From Pedobacter cryoconitis (GTDB taxonomy: Bacteria; Bacteroidota; Bacteroidia; Sphingobacteriales; Sphingobacteriaceae), in contig NZ_JACHCC010000001.1 of the NCBI RefSeq assembly GCF_014207135.1, forward strand, positions 558,001 to 622,000: DNA of 64,000 nt, in the 5' to 3' direction. The notes under the pieces were generated by a model. That model saw nothing but the letters and a program-made list of their open reading frames with translations. It ran no database searches and was not told the origin of the DNA. Shown here in pieces: positions 34,226 through 42,311 of this stretch (position 1 is its first letter; every line of letters starts with the position of its first letter). Position numbers and translations under genes: made by a program.

Positions 34226-34993
34226 ATGGAAACGATAAAGAACTATTTTTTCATAGATCTGAGTGTTATGCTTGGACGTAGCATGCGTCATATTTTTCGC
34301 AGTATGGATACAATCATCACTGTCACCGTCATGCCAGTTGCGCTTATGTTGTTGTTTGTTTATGTGTTAGGTGGTGCAATTCAGACCGGCGCAGATAATT
34401 ATGTGAATTACCTGTTGCCTGGTATACTGTTAGTTGCGATTGCAAATAGTATAGGCTACACATCTTTCCGTCTGTTTACCGATGTACAAAGGGGAATATT
34501 TGAGCGTTTCCATTCGATGCCGATTGCACGTTCGGCTGCATTGTGGGGACATGTACTGACCTCGCTTGTATCCAATGCGATTTCGGTCGTTGTGGTTATT
34601 CTTGTCGCGCTTCTGATGGGTTTTCGCTCACCGGCTGGCGTATTGTCGTGGCTTGCCATAGCCGGTATACTTGCATTGTTTACGCTGGCCCTGACCTGGA
34701 TCGCAGCGATTGCCGGACTTTCCGCAAAGTCAGTGGATGGCGCAATTGCAATTGCCTATCCAATTCACTTTCTGCCATTAATTAGCTCGGCATTTGTGCC
34801 TACCAGATCTATGCCGGGGCCTGTTCGTGCCTTTGCCGAAAATCAGCCCGTGACCTCTATTATTGAGACCATCCGGGCGTTGCTTTCAAACCGACCGGCA
34901 GGCCATGAAATATGGATTGCTTTGGCCTGGTGTGTCGGAATTATATTCGTGGCTTATATTTTTGCGATGAGAGCATATAAAAGACGGGCTTAA
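34226..34993 (+). CDS. ABC-2-type permease, DrrB type
   Basis: 255 residues with six hydrophobic segments. An N-terminal cytosolic helix is followed by TIITVTVMPVALMLLFVYVLGGAIQTGADNYVNYLLPGILLV, the DrrB-like ABC-2 motif. It starts directly after the ATPase stop codon. With the ATPase it forms an exporter for lipophilic drugs or lipids. Base composition is also GC-rich relative to neighbours. It ends at a strong bidirectional terminator. Confidence 0.9.
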   Translation: METIKNYFFIDLSVMLGRSMRHIFRSMDTIITVTVMPVALMLLFVYVLGGAIQTGADNYVNYLLPGILLVAIANSIGYTSFRLFTDVQRGIFERFHSMPIARSAALWGHVLTSLVSNAISVVVVILVALLMGFRSPAGVLSWLAIAGILALFTLALTWIAAIAGLSAKSVDGAIAIAYPIHFLPLISSAFVPTRSMPGPVRAFAENQPVTSIIETIRALLSNRPAGHEIWIALAWCVGIIFVAYIFAMRAYKRRA

Positions 34994-35018
34994 CAGGTTC
35001 CCCGGAGTTATACAAATG

Positions 35019-35070
35019 TATAATCTAAAAAGCCCTGTGACCAATTGGTCACAGGGCTTTTTAGATTATA
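35019..35070. terminator. Bidirectional terminator, 24-bp perfect stem
   Basis: The left arm 35019-35042 and right arm 35047-35070 are perfectly complementary, with the loop AATT, itself self-complementary, so all 52 bp are palindromic. The central GC-rich stem (AGCCCTGTGACC / GGTCACAGGGCT) is flanked by A and T runs on both sides. It separates the exporter operon from the convergent TonB receptor gene. Confidence 0.88.
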
Positions 35071-35083
35071 ATTCTATCTAGAT

Positions 35084-37555
35084 CTAGAACCTATAAGATA
35101 ATGTGGTTGCAAACTGACGCGGAGGGATTGGGTTTACGCTGTAGTTTTCATGTACGAAGTAATTTAACACATTCCCGATATTAGAGATCTTTGCAAGCAG
35201 GGAGAATTTGTTCCAGGTATAACCAGCAGAAAGATCAACGGTTGTAAAACCTTTTAAAGGAATGATACCTGTGGAAGTATTGGCTTTTGTTGTATTTCTT
35301 CCACCATTACGGTCTCCTGTATAGAATGCAGATGCACCTACTTTAAGACCTTTCAGATCGCCGCTCCCGAAAGTGTAAAATAAACTTCCGTTTGCTGTGT
35401 TTTTGGTTGTTCCAACTAAACGTTCACCTTCAACAATACCACTAATAACGGTTTGTTTGTTGGTTTTTGGATCAGTATAGGTCCTGGTATCTGATGTGCT
35501 TGTATAACGCATATAGTTGTAACTATAACCAGCGATGAAATTTAAACCTTCTACTATGGTACCTGTGATATCGATCTCAAGACCATCACTAGCTGTCTTT
35601 CCAGTGAACTCTTTAAGATTTGTATCACCATTTGGTGCGCCAGAAAGATTAAACTCTGCGGTTTGCGCAAATCTGTTATTGATGATCTTGTAATAGGTTA
35701 CATTGGCAGATAGTTTTCCATCCAGAAAATCGTTTTTAACCCCAGCCTCATACTGTTTAATAATAGATGGTCTCATTGGCGCATTGGTTGCAACATCGAT
35801 TCCAGGGTTAGAAGTGAAGTTATTAGAAAAACTGGCATAGATTGAAGTCGTCTTAATTGGCTGATAAATCAAGCCTACCTTTGGTGAAAAGGCTTTATCT
35901 ATTTTGTCATCAACAAGACCTTTTGTGTTGCTGCCATCAGCTATTGTATTAATAGTTGTTGTTGGCGTTTTTTGAAATGTCCATCTAACACCTGCCAAAA
36001 CTTTAAATTGTTCTGTTACTGCTATCAGATCCTGTACAAAACCGCCCATTCTGAATATTGGAGCTAAAGTATTGGTCAGTAAAGCTGTTCCAGGTGTATT
36101 GAAGTTAGTTGGCTGGTTAAATGATAATGGATCGAGAATATTTACCTGATCATAATATTTAGTATCAGTTCCGTTTAGTTTAACAGTTTGTGTGTTGGGA
36201 TTGGTAAATGCTCCGGTAGTAGTTTTAGACTGATCAGCGTCAACACCAACTAATAGCGTATGTAGTATTGAAGCGGTTTTAAATGTACCGCTTAAGTTGA
36301 TCTGTTCGTTATAAGTGAATTCTTTTATTTGTGAACGGGTTAGTGACCTATACCAGATTCCTGCAGCGTCAGCAGCTGGACGCTCAGTAGAAAAGTAATT
36401 TCTGTTATAGGCTTGCATGGAGGCTACGGCATTTAACTTCCAGTTGTCATTAAATTTGTGATTCAGATTAATCTGAGCGGTAGAAGTGTTGGTCTTGTTG
36501 TATGCCCAGTCTGTATTTAAGAATACATTTCGTCCTAGCGGAGATAGTTTGTTGCCCACTGTACCAATCCCAAAATCAGGTGTGAAATCACTCTTTAAGT
36601 AATCTCCCTGGATTAATAATTCTGTTTTATCACTGATCTTATAAAGTAAAGATGGATTTACATAGATTCTTTTAGAATCCACGTGATCTCTGTAGCTGCC
36701 GGCTTTTTCGTAAGTCCCAATCACCCGGAAAGCTATTTTTTTAGAAATCGGGCCATACAGATCGAGTGTCGGTTTATAAAGGGCATTACTTTCCATACGC
36801 ATAGAAACTTCGCCACCATACTCGAATTTTGGCTTTTTCGTGATCATGTTAATGACAGCACCACCACTAACGCCGCCGTATAATAAAGCTGCACTACCTT
36901 TTAATACTTCTACCGATTCTAAAGTACTGGCTTCCGGCATACCTCCAATGGTTGTTCTTGCACCGTTTTTGAAAACATTGTTGGTACCTAAAGCATAACC
37001 TCTTGAATAGAAATTCTCACCAACAGAGCCACGGTTAGCACCTAATGCTACACCGTTTACATTCTTTAAGACGTCACCCAAACGATTGGCTTGCTGATCC
37101 TGGATTACCTGACTGCTGATAATTTGAACAGCCTGAGGTAAGTCTTTGGGCGCAATTGCAGTTTTACCAAGATTTACAGGTTTCTGATTAGGTGTTTTAT
37201 ATCCGTTAATAGCTACTTCGTCAAGTTGCGAAGAAGATTGAGCAATTGAATAGCTTACTTCCGTAGTTTGGCCAGCAACAACGGTAACTGTTTTTTCTTG
37301 TGCCGTTAAGCCAATGGCAGAAATCTTTAAAGTATAAGTTCCAGGTTTAACATCTTTAATTGAAAACGCACCATCTTCACCGGTAGAAGTGGAGCGTCCG
37401 TTTTTTAAACCAATGTTAACAAAGCTGGCAGGTTTACCATCACTGGTTTTAACGATCCCTGTTATTTTTCCTGAGTTGTGAGTTTGGGTGTATCCAGTGA
37501 CGTGGAAAGAAATTATTAAAGTAAATAGAATAAAATATTTGTAAAAATTGGGCAT
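35084..37555 (-). CDS. TonB-dependent siderophore-type receptor
   Basis: The ATG at 37555 (MPNFYKYFILF) gives an 823-residue precursor; the TTG at 37588 lies inside the predicted promoter. After the signal peptide come a CarboxypepD_reg-like domain (about 30-105), a TonB-dependent plug (about 125-230; PQAVQIISSQVIQDQQANRLGD, and KGSAALLYGGVSGGAVINM), and a 22-strand barrel ending in aromatic LSYRF. The plug pattern with 'YSRGY' after GENF fits the FhuA/ferrichrome-type siderophore receptors. It imports an Fe(III)-siderophore or a similar ligand. Iron-dependent regulation is likely but no Fur box was identified. Confidence 0.92.
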   Translation of the reverse strand: MPNFYKYFILFTLIISFHVTGYTQTHNSGKITGIVKTSDGKPASFVNIGLKNGRSTSTGEDGAFSIKDVKPGTYTLKISAIGLTAQEKTVTVVAGQTTEVSYSIAQSSSQLDEVAINGYKTPNQKPVNLGKTAIAPKDLPQAVQIISSQVIQDQQANRLGDVLKNVNGVALGANRGSVGENFYSRGYALGTNNVFKNGARTTIGGMPEASTLESVEVLKGSAALLYGGVSGGAVINMITKKPKFEYGGEVSMRMESNALYKPTLDLYGPISKKIAFRVIGTYEKAGSYRDHVDSKRIYVNPSLLYKISDKTELLIQGDYLKSDFTPDFGIGTVGNKLSPLGRNVFLNTDWAYNKTNTSTAQINLNHKFNDNWKLNAVASMQAYNRNYFSTERPAADAAGIWYRSLTRSQIKEFTYNEQINLSGTFKTASILHTLLVGVDADQSKTTTGAFTNPNTQTVKLNGTDTKYYDQVNILDPLSFNQPTNFNTPGTALLTNTLAPIFRMGGFVQDLIAVTEQFKVLAGVRWTFQKTPTTTINTIADGSNTKGLVDDKIDKAFSPKVGLIYQPIKTTSIYASFSNNFTSNPGIDVATNAPMRPSIIKQYEAGVKNDFLDGKLSANVTYYKIINNRFAQTAEFNLSGAPNGDTNLKEFTGKTASDGLEIDITGTIVEGLNFIAGYSYNYMRYTSTSDTRTYTDPKTNKQTVISGIVEGERLVGTTKNTANGSLFYTFGSGDLKGLKVGASAFYTGDRNGGRNTTKANTSTGIIPLKGFTTVDLSAGYTWNKFSLLAKISNIGNVLNYFVHENYSVNPIPPRQFATTLSYRF

Positions 37556-37585
37556 ATGGTTATTAAGATTAAATCTAATTTGCGG

Positions 37586-37615
37586 CAAAGATAGAGTCTC
37601 TTCTTAGAATCCCAA
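37586..37615 (-). promoter_or_regulatory. Promoter of the TonB receptor gene
   Basis: On the reverse strand, TATCTTTG (37593-37586) and TTG (37615-37613) are separated by exactly 19 bp, the ideal Bacteroidota promoter. The start of transcription would be near 37580, 25 nt before the ATG. Confidence 0.75.
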
Positions 37616-37728
37616 ATTTTATTTAGAATAAATGTAAATAGTTGGGTGTGGTGCATTTATAGCTAATAGCCATTACCCATAGATCTAATGGCTATTTAAG
37701 ATAGGTTGGTAGGATGTTTAAGTTTCTT

Positions 37729-38373
37729 TTAATGTACCAGGACAGTAATAAGCAGTATAAATCCGCAAATAAACATGATAAAGAAAATGAACTTTTTAAT
37801 CTCGTCAACTGTTCGCCCTTCTTTTAGGATTAGTCGTCTTGCTGGCTCAAATGTAAGTAGTAGAGCGCAGGTCAACAGCATAAACCCCAATGCCAATTGA
37901 GGACCAAGTCCTAAGTGTGGGCCAACTTTACTTTCCCCAAAGAAGTTTTGAAAATTAATGAGAAAAAGGATGTTCCAAATAACTACAATTGCAATTGCAG
38001 CTGATGTTTTAAGTGGAAATCCTCCCTGAGACTGAGTTTTGGTAATACGCTCTTCCAGATCGGCAGGGAGAGGGATTGTATTGGTCAGAAAACCAGTCGC
38101 TTCAATCTTTTTTATGATTTCATTCGGGCTACTAAAAGTCCAAAAAACAACATTATCATTATACCCTGGGACATTATGGTTGATTTTAAGTCCGCTGCTC
38201 ATCAAACCAGAATATGGCACAATAGAGATGATGTCGCCAGGCTTGAAAATCAGATTCCCAAGGATTGTCGCGTTAAGTTGTAATTTTTCATTATTTACAG
38301 TCAGGGTCGCAAAAGGCCATGTCGCGTTTGCCATACCAATTCTTGCTCCCCCTGTTTCTTTTACTTCAGTCAT
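37729..38373 (-). CDS. Hypothetical membrane protein, 214 aa
   Basis: The function is not recognised. An N-terminal soluble beta-rich domain of about 120 residues (LTVNNEKLQLNATILGNLIFKPGDIISIVPYSG) precedes three hydrophobic segments (about 123-142, 155-172 and 190-212). The soluble part resembles small PH-like domains found in other membrane proteins, but this is only an impression. It is transcribed leftward, 52 bp after the hydrolase gene, and may share its transcript. Confidence 0.65.
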   Translation of the reverse strand: MTEVKETGGARIGMANATWPFATLTVNNEKLQLNATILGNLIFKPGDIISIVPYSGLMSSGLKINHNVPGYNDNVVFWTFSSPNEIIKKIEATGFLTNTIPLPADLEERITKTQSQGGFPLKTSAAIAIVVIWNILFLINFQNFFGESKVGPHLGLGPQLALGFMLLTCALLLTFEPARRLILKEGRTVDEIKKFIFFIMFICGFILLITVLVH

Positions 38374-38425
38374 TATTTAATGTGAAATTGATATAAATTG
38401 GGATAAGAAACAACAAAAAAAGCTA

Positions 38426-39565
38426 TTATTTCAGTCCTTTCAATTTGATCCATGAGCGTATAGTCTCCGTAATTTCGTGTTTACGTTCCAAAGGCACCCA
38501 ATGCCCAGCGGGCTGGTCGATTACCGTAAGATTTGAACAGGCGTTTCGCATAGGATCTCCGATTTTGCTCAAATTAATATTGGAGAACGGTTCATATTCG
38601 TCATTGACGAATAGAACAGGCAGCTTCAGCTGACCATTGTTTACCGCAACCTTAGCGTAGGCAATGTTGGCTTCATCGTTTAGATAATAGGAATCGCATG
38701 GTCGAAATCCTGTTTTTCTGAATGCAGCAACCAGCACATCGAAGTCAGCTTGTGGCCATAGTGTATAATCGGGCTTCGTGGCGGGTGCCCGGTGCGCAGC
38801 GCCATATCGCCCGCCATTAGCTGTCACTACTGCTGATGGTGACAATTTGCCTACTGATGCGGGGATGCCCTTTGTGTAAATAGATGCAAGTGTTGCCGGG
38901 ATATCAGCATCCATGTCGCTCACGGCCTGATCAAAATGGGTGAGGTAAAAACGCCAGTAGTCCCATTGTCCGTCCGGATATTTATCGGCGGGATAAAGAG
39001 TTCGGTCAACCAGCGGTATTAAATTCGGTAATGCCCAACCGTTCGGTAAATAAGGTACAGACATTAGTATTAATCCCCGGCTGATCTTAGGGTAATGCGC
39101 GACAATTGATCCGGCTACAACGCTTCCCCAGTCGTGCCCGACCCAAATAGCGGCTTTTCCGCCCAGGTGAGCATTGAGCGCAATCATGTCATCAACAATT
39201 TCCTTAATAGCGTAAGCACCCTTTGCCGTGGGCACCGATGAATCTCCGAAACCACGCAGGTCAGGTGCAATACATCGCCAACCTTCGGCGGCGAAGGCTT
39301 CCATTTGTGCACGCCACACCAGCCCGATCTCCGGCCAGCCATGAAGGAAGATCATCACCGCGCCGTCGCTTGGCCCAGCTTCCCAATAATGCGTGGTCGT
39401 GCGCTTCGAGGTAAATATATGCGAAGTTAACATCGATTCTTTTTCCTTTGAACTTAGCGGTTGATCCTTGTGATGAGCGGCGTTTGCTCCAAAACTTAAG
39501 ATACTTATCAGCAGGCCCGCTACAATTGCAGCCCCCGCTTTAATGAATTTTTTTTGTAAAGTCAT
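38426..39565 (-). CDS. Epoxide-hydrolase-like alpha/beta hydrolase with signal sequence
   Basis: 379 residues. A hydrophobic N-terminus (KAGAAIVAGLLISILSFGANAAHH) indicates export. The alpha/beta-hydrolase core has the oxyanion motif HGWPEIGLVWR, nucleophile elbow VGHDWGSVVAG (Asp as nucleophile) and a late His (QPAGHWVPLERKHEI), as in soluble epoxide hydrolases. Base composition is high: 60% G+C at 39301-39360 by hand count, suggesting transfer from a GC-rich donor. The divergence from neighbours ends at the TetR gene, 45 bp upstream in the same orientation, which probably regulates it. Confidence 0.9.
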   Translation of the reverse strand: MTLQKKFIKAGAAIVAGLLISILSFGANAAHHKDQPLSSKEKESMLTSHIFTSKRTTTHYWEAGPSDGAVMIFLHGWPEIGLVWRAQMEAFAAEGWRCIAPDLRGFGDSSVPTAKGAYAIKEIVDDMIALNAHLGGKAAIWVGHDWGSVVAGSIVAHYPKISRGLILMSVPYLPNGWALPNLIPLVDRTLYPADKYPDGQWDYWRFYLTHFDQAVSDMDADIPATLASIYTKGIPASVGKLSPSAVVTANGGRYGAAHRAPATKPDYTLWPQADFDVLVAAFRKTGFRPCDSYYLNDEANIAYAKVAVNNGQLKLPVLFVNDEYEPFSNINLSKIGDPMRNACSNLTVIDQPAGHWVPLERKHEITETIRSWIKLKGLK

Positions 39566-39610
39566 GGTGATATCTTTTAAGTGTTTTTTAACTACCCGTT
39601 AGTTTTTAAT

Positions 39611-40177
39611 TCAAAGCAGTTTTTGAATTATTGCTTTAGCCGATTGCAAATCATCTGCCTGCTTAAATATGGAGGCGGCTATTATGCCTCCGTCCAGCAT
39701 CATGAATATCAGCCCGGTCAATTCTTTATCTGTCAAAAGCTTTTGGTGTCCGGAATTAACCACGAGTCTGGCTATAAAATCTTTGAGATGCTGCTTTGCT
39801 TTTTGTATCTCTGCTAATACCCGTTCATCGCTCATACCGGCTTCGTCATTCGCTTTTATAAACCGACAACCACCATATCCGTTTCGTACCTGGCGTTCAA
39901 GATGATGATCGAATAGAATTAGTAATTTCGCTTTGGGGTCGACTTCTTTGTTTACATCGGCTTCAAGTTTATTAAACCAACACTCGTGTAAGCGCTGCAA
40001 GTAAGCTACCAACAGGTCAGTCTTTGATCCAAAATGTTTATATAATGATGCTTTGGCAATATCAGCCTCTTCGATCACCTGGTTGATTCCAGTGATATGA
40101 TAACCCTGTGTAAAAAACAGCCTTTCTGCTGTATCCAGAATTTTATCAATTACAACTTGTCCTCTTTGCTTGATCAT
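39611..40177 (-). CDS. TetR/AcrR-family regulator
   Basis: 188 residues. The N-terminal helix-turn-helix (ERLFFTQGYHITGINQVIEEADIAKASLYKHFGSKTDLLVAYL) is followed by an all-helical ligand-binding domain with HLERQVRNGYGGCRFI and AGMSDERVLAEIQ. It precedes the epoxide-hydrolase-like gene by 45 bp in the same direction. A perfect 11-bp palindrome lies 17 bp upstream of its start and is the likely operator. Confidence 0.93.
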   Translation of the reverse strand: MIKQRGQVVIDKILDTAERLFFTQGYHITGINQVIEEADIAKASLYKHFGSKTDLLVAYLQRLHECWFNKLEADVNKEVDPKAKLLILFDHHLERQVRNGYGGCRFIKANDEAGMSDERVLAEIQKAKQHLKDFIARLVVNSGHQKLLTDKELTGLIFMMLDGGIIAASIFKQADDLQSAKAIIQKLL

Positions 40178-40181
40178 AAAG

Positions 40182-40189
40182 CAAAGATA
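40182..40189 (-). promoter_or_regulatory. -7 element of the TetR gene
   Basis: TATCTTTG on the reverse strand fits TAnnTTTG. It lies 5 bp from the start codon side of the operator at 40194-40219, so a bound TetR dimer would cover the promoter. Confidence 0.6.
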
Positions 40190-40193
40190 GATA

Positions 40194-40219
40194 TTAAATA
40201 GACATAGTTGTCTATTTAA
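40194..40219. promoter_or_regulatory. TetR operator palindrome
   Basis: Perfect inverted repeat TTAAATAGACA (40194-40204) and TGTCTATTTAA (40209-40219) with a 4-bp centre. It overlaps the promoter region of the TetR gene, consistent with autorepression. The core TAGACA/TGTCTA half-sites are typical of TetR operators. Confidence 0.72.
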
Positions 40220-40460
40220 TTAATGCAGGATTTACCTGGGGAAATGTTCTTTTAGAAGATACGACTACTACACCGTCCTTAGCCAAATTGCTAAAATCTG
40301 TATTAACCATTGTTTCAAGATGTTCTACCTAAAAATTCTTTTCTGTATCAGAATGAAATAATCTAATGTTACTGAAAATACGATTAAAGTCTTCTGTGTA
40401 TATGATTTTACCCTTTACAATAGACAGAATCGTAAGTAATAGATAGGGTTGAGGAAAAAC
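40220..40460. other. Intergenic stretch without a recognised gene
   Basis: No convincing gene, repeat or regulatory element is seen here beyond the neighbouring operator and terminator. A frame over 40230-40330 could read as a short peptide but has no start or support. Confidence 0.5.
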
Positions 40461-40499
40461 AAAAAAAGCCTTTAAATCATAGATCTAAAGGCTTTTTTT
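40461..40499. terminator. Terminator downstream of tRNA-Pro
   Basis: Inverted repeat AAAAAAAGCCTTTA (40461-40474) and TAAAGGCTTTTTTT (40486-40499) with a loop of 11 nt. On the reverse strand it ends the tRNA transcript just after its 3' end. Confidence 0.75.
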
Positions 40500-40502
40500 A
40501 AG

Positions 40503-40576
40503 TCGGGGTGGCAGGATTCGAACCTACGACCTCCTGCTCCCAAAGCAGGCGCGATACCGGGCTACGCTACACCCCG
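40503..40576 (-). tRNA. tRNA-Pro (anticodon TGG)
   Basis: A 74-nt cloverleaf on the reverse strand. The acceptor stem is CGGGGTG/CACCCCG with discriminator A. The anticodon stem-loop CCTGC-TTTGGGA-GCAGG carries TGG, and the T arm contains GGTTCGAATCC. CCA is not encoded. The gene has its own promoter (TTG-19 bp-TACTTTTG at 40627-40656) and terminator (40461-40499). Confidence 0.96.
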
Positions 40577-40626
40577 AACTTGACCAACGTCTAAGTTATT
40601 GATAACCTTCGTCGTTGTTGGGATTG

Positions 40627-40656
40627 CAAAAGTACAACAATATATTTAGTACGCAA
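40627..40656 (-). promoter_or_regulatory. Promoter of tRNA-Pro
   Basis: On the reverse strand TACTTTTG (40634-40627) and TTG (40656-40654) are separated by exactly 19 bp, an ideal Bacteroidota promoter lying about 50 bp before the tRNA 5' end. Confidence 0.8.
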
Positions 40657-40760
40657 ATTTATTTTTTCTTTTTTTGATTAAATAAATAAGACGCTCAAAT
40701 GTCTTGTTATTTAATCATTGATAATCATTTGTTTATCGGAATGGTACCTGCTAAAAATAT

Positions 40761-41786
40761 TTATAAAGAATTCCTTAAGGTAACTCTAAAAGGGATCTGA
40801 ATATGCTCCGTAGAATTATGAAGAAGCAATTCAGCAGTTTTTTCGCCCATCATTTTAAAATCTGTAGATATAGTGGTGATCCCATCGAGGATAATTTTTT
40901 TAATCGGAGTTTCATTGTAAGAAATGATCCCTATATCTTTTCCAATCTGAAAATTAGCTTCAATGGCTTTCTCAATCAAAACGACCAGGTCGTCCTCTAC
41001 CAGGTTAATATAAACAGCGCCCCGTTCTATTTCGTGGTGATCCAGATTATTTACGATTTCATTTTTATAATCATATTGCTGACAGAAACGCAGAAATCCT
41101 GTTAGAATTTTCTTTGAATAATAAGTGTTCTGCGGGAAGATGATTTTAAGCGTATTGTATTTGGATAACCTGGTTGAAAGCTGTTCCAGCGCAGAAAATA
41201 TATCCTCTTCGAAGTCTTCATATACCGCTCCGAAATTCCCTGTAATACCTTCTGCGAGTTTGTCCATCAGGATTAATTTTTCCTTAGCGATCGTGTCGAT
41301 CAGTTTATAACCCAGTTCCCTGTTTTCATTGAAATGAGGGACAATCACACATTTTGCATAATGATCAACTTTTTCCTGCAATAATTTTTTAAATACATTG
41401 AAGTCGTTGTTATAGATATAAAAGTCTATGGCGGCCTCATTTCCTAAAGTAGCAGCAAAGGCATCATAAATGATTTTTTTATGAATGCTCAGTTTGTTGA
41501 AAAGCAATAAGACTTTTACGGGTCTCTGAAATTGCGTATGGACAATAAAGAACCCTTTGCCGGCAACTGATTGGACCAGTCCCATTCTTTTAAGTTCATT
41601 GTAGGCTCTTTCTACGGTACTCCTTGCAGTTTCAAGCACATAGCTAAATTCATTGATAGAGGGGAGAATATCGTCTTTTTTAATCTGTCCGGATTGAATT
41701 CCCAGAAGAATTGAATTGATTAACTGCAAGTATTTCGGAGTAATAGAGTAGGCATCAATCTTCACTATTTTCAGGATGTTGTTCAT
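40761..41786 (-). CDS. GntR-type winged helix with LacI-like sensor domain
   Basis: 341 residues. A GntR winged helix (about 1-75; ILPSINEFSYVLETARSTVERAYNELKRMGLVQSVAGKGFFI) is followed by a periplasmic-binding-protein-like domain (about 85-335; DVKVLLLFNKLSIHKKIIYDAF-type start, ending DIGIISYNETPIKKIILDGITTISTD). This fusion is common in Bacteroidota regulators of sugar use. The effector is probably a sugar, but no sugar genes flank it. Confidence 0.9.
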   Translation of the reverse strand: MNNILKIVKIDAYSITPKYLQLINSILLGIQSGQIKKDDILPSINEFSYVLETARSTVERAYNELKRMGLVQSVAGKGFFIVHTQFQRPVKVLLLFNKLSIHKKIIYDAFAATLGNEAAIDFYIYNNDFNVFKKLLQEKVDHYAKCVIVPHFNENRELGYKLIDTIAKEKLILMDKLAEGITGNFGAVYEDFEEDIFSALEQLSTRLSKYNTLKIIFPQNTYYSKKILTGFLRFCQQYDYKNEIVNNLDHHEIERGAVYINLVEDDLVVLIEKAIEANFQIGKDIGIISYNETPIKKIILDGITTISTDFKMMGEKTAELLLHNSTEHIQIPFRVTLRNSL

Positions 41787-42022
41787 GTTGGATTATAATG
41801 CTTTATGCTAACTAAATTTACGGAAACAGATTAGTAATGTAAAATTCAGAAATGAATTACTCTTTAGGGAGATTAATGTGCTTATGACTACAAGGGTTGC
41901 TATTGGCCGGGAGATAGGTAATTGTTTGATTTTCAGTATAAATTGGGTGGTTGATTAATCCTTTCAGCCTGACTGCTGTCTATGAGGATATAGGTTAAAT
42001 TATAAAATTAAAACACACACAA

Positions 42023-42148
42023 ATGAAAACATTCAAAACCTTACTGTTACTAACAGTAGTTGCGTCGTTATTAAGTTCTTGTTTCGTTCAGGAGCCAGGA
42101 TACCACAGACATTACAGACATGATGGTTATGGGTACAGAGGTTATTAA
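42023..42148 (+). CDS. Small lipoprotein, 41 aa
   Basis: MKTFKTLLLLTVVASLLSSC is a full lipoprotein signal with lipobox LSSC, followed by a short His/Tyr/Arg/Gly-rich mature tail (FVQEPGYHRHYRHDGYGYRGY). It ends at a clear intrinsic terminator (42197-42232), which supports its being a real transcript. The tail could bind metal or interact with the cell envelope; this is inference. The family is not known to me. Confidence 0.65.
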   Translation: MKTFKTLLLLTVVASLLSSCFVQEPGYHRHYRHDGYGYRGY

Positions 42149-42196
42149 TCCGACCTTTATCAAATCAATTCAAAATTATAAAACCTGAATAAACCG

Positions 42197-42232
42197 AGCC
42201 GGTATTCTCCTCAGAGATACCGGCTTAATTTA
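42197..42232 (+). terminator. Terminator of the small lipoprotein gene
   Basis: Stem AGCCGGTAT (42197-42205) / ATACCGGCT (42217-42225), an 11-nt loop, then TAATTTAT. It is moderate in its T-run but well placed, 49 bp after the stop codon. Confidence 0.7.
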
Positions 42233-42282
42233 TTGTTTGCAAAAATAAATTTGACATTGCTGTAACCTTTTATCTGTAGACA

Positions 42283-42311
42283 CATCTTAAAGACATAATA
42301 TTTTTAAGATG
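42283..42311 (+). promoter_or_regulatory. Potential start-codon hairpin
   Basis: CATCTTAAA (42283-42291) and TTTAAGATG (42303-42311) form a perfect 9-bp inverted repeat with an 11-nt loop. The last three bases of the right arm are the ATG of the next gene, so the mRNA hairpin could hide the start codon. Confidence 0.45.

Noticed and set aside
40230..40340. Short open frame that might be a gene remnant (GFTWGNVLLED...)
   Set aside because: It has no start codon or recognised homology; too short to support a pseudogene call.
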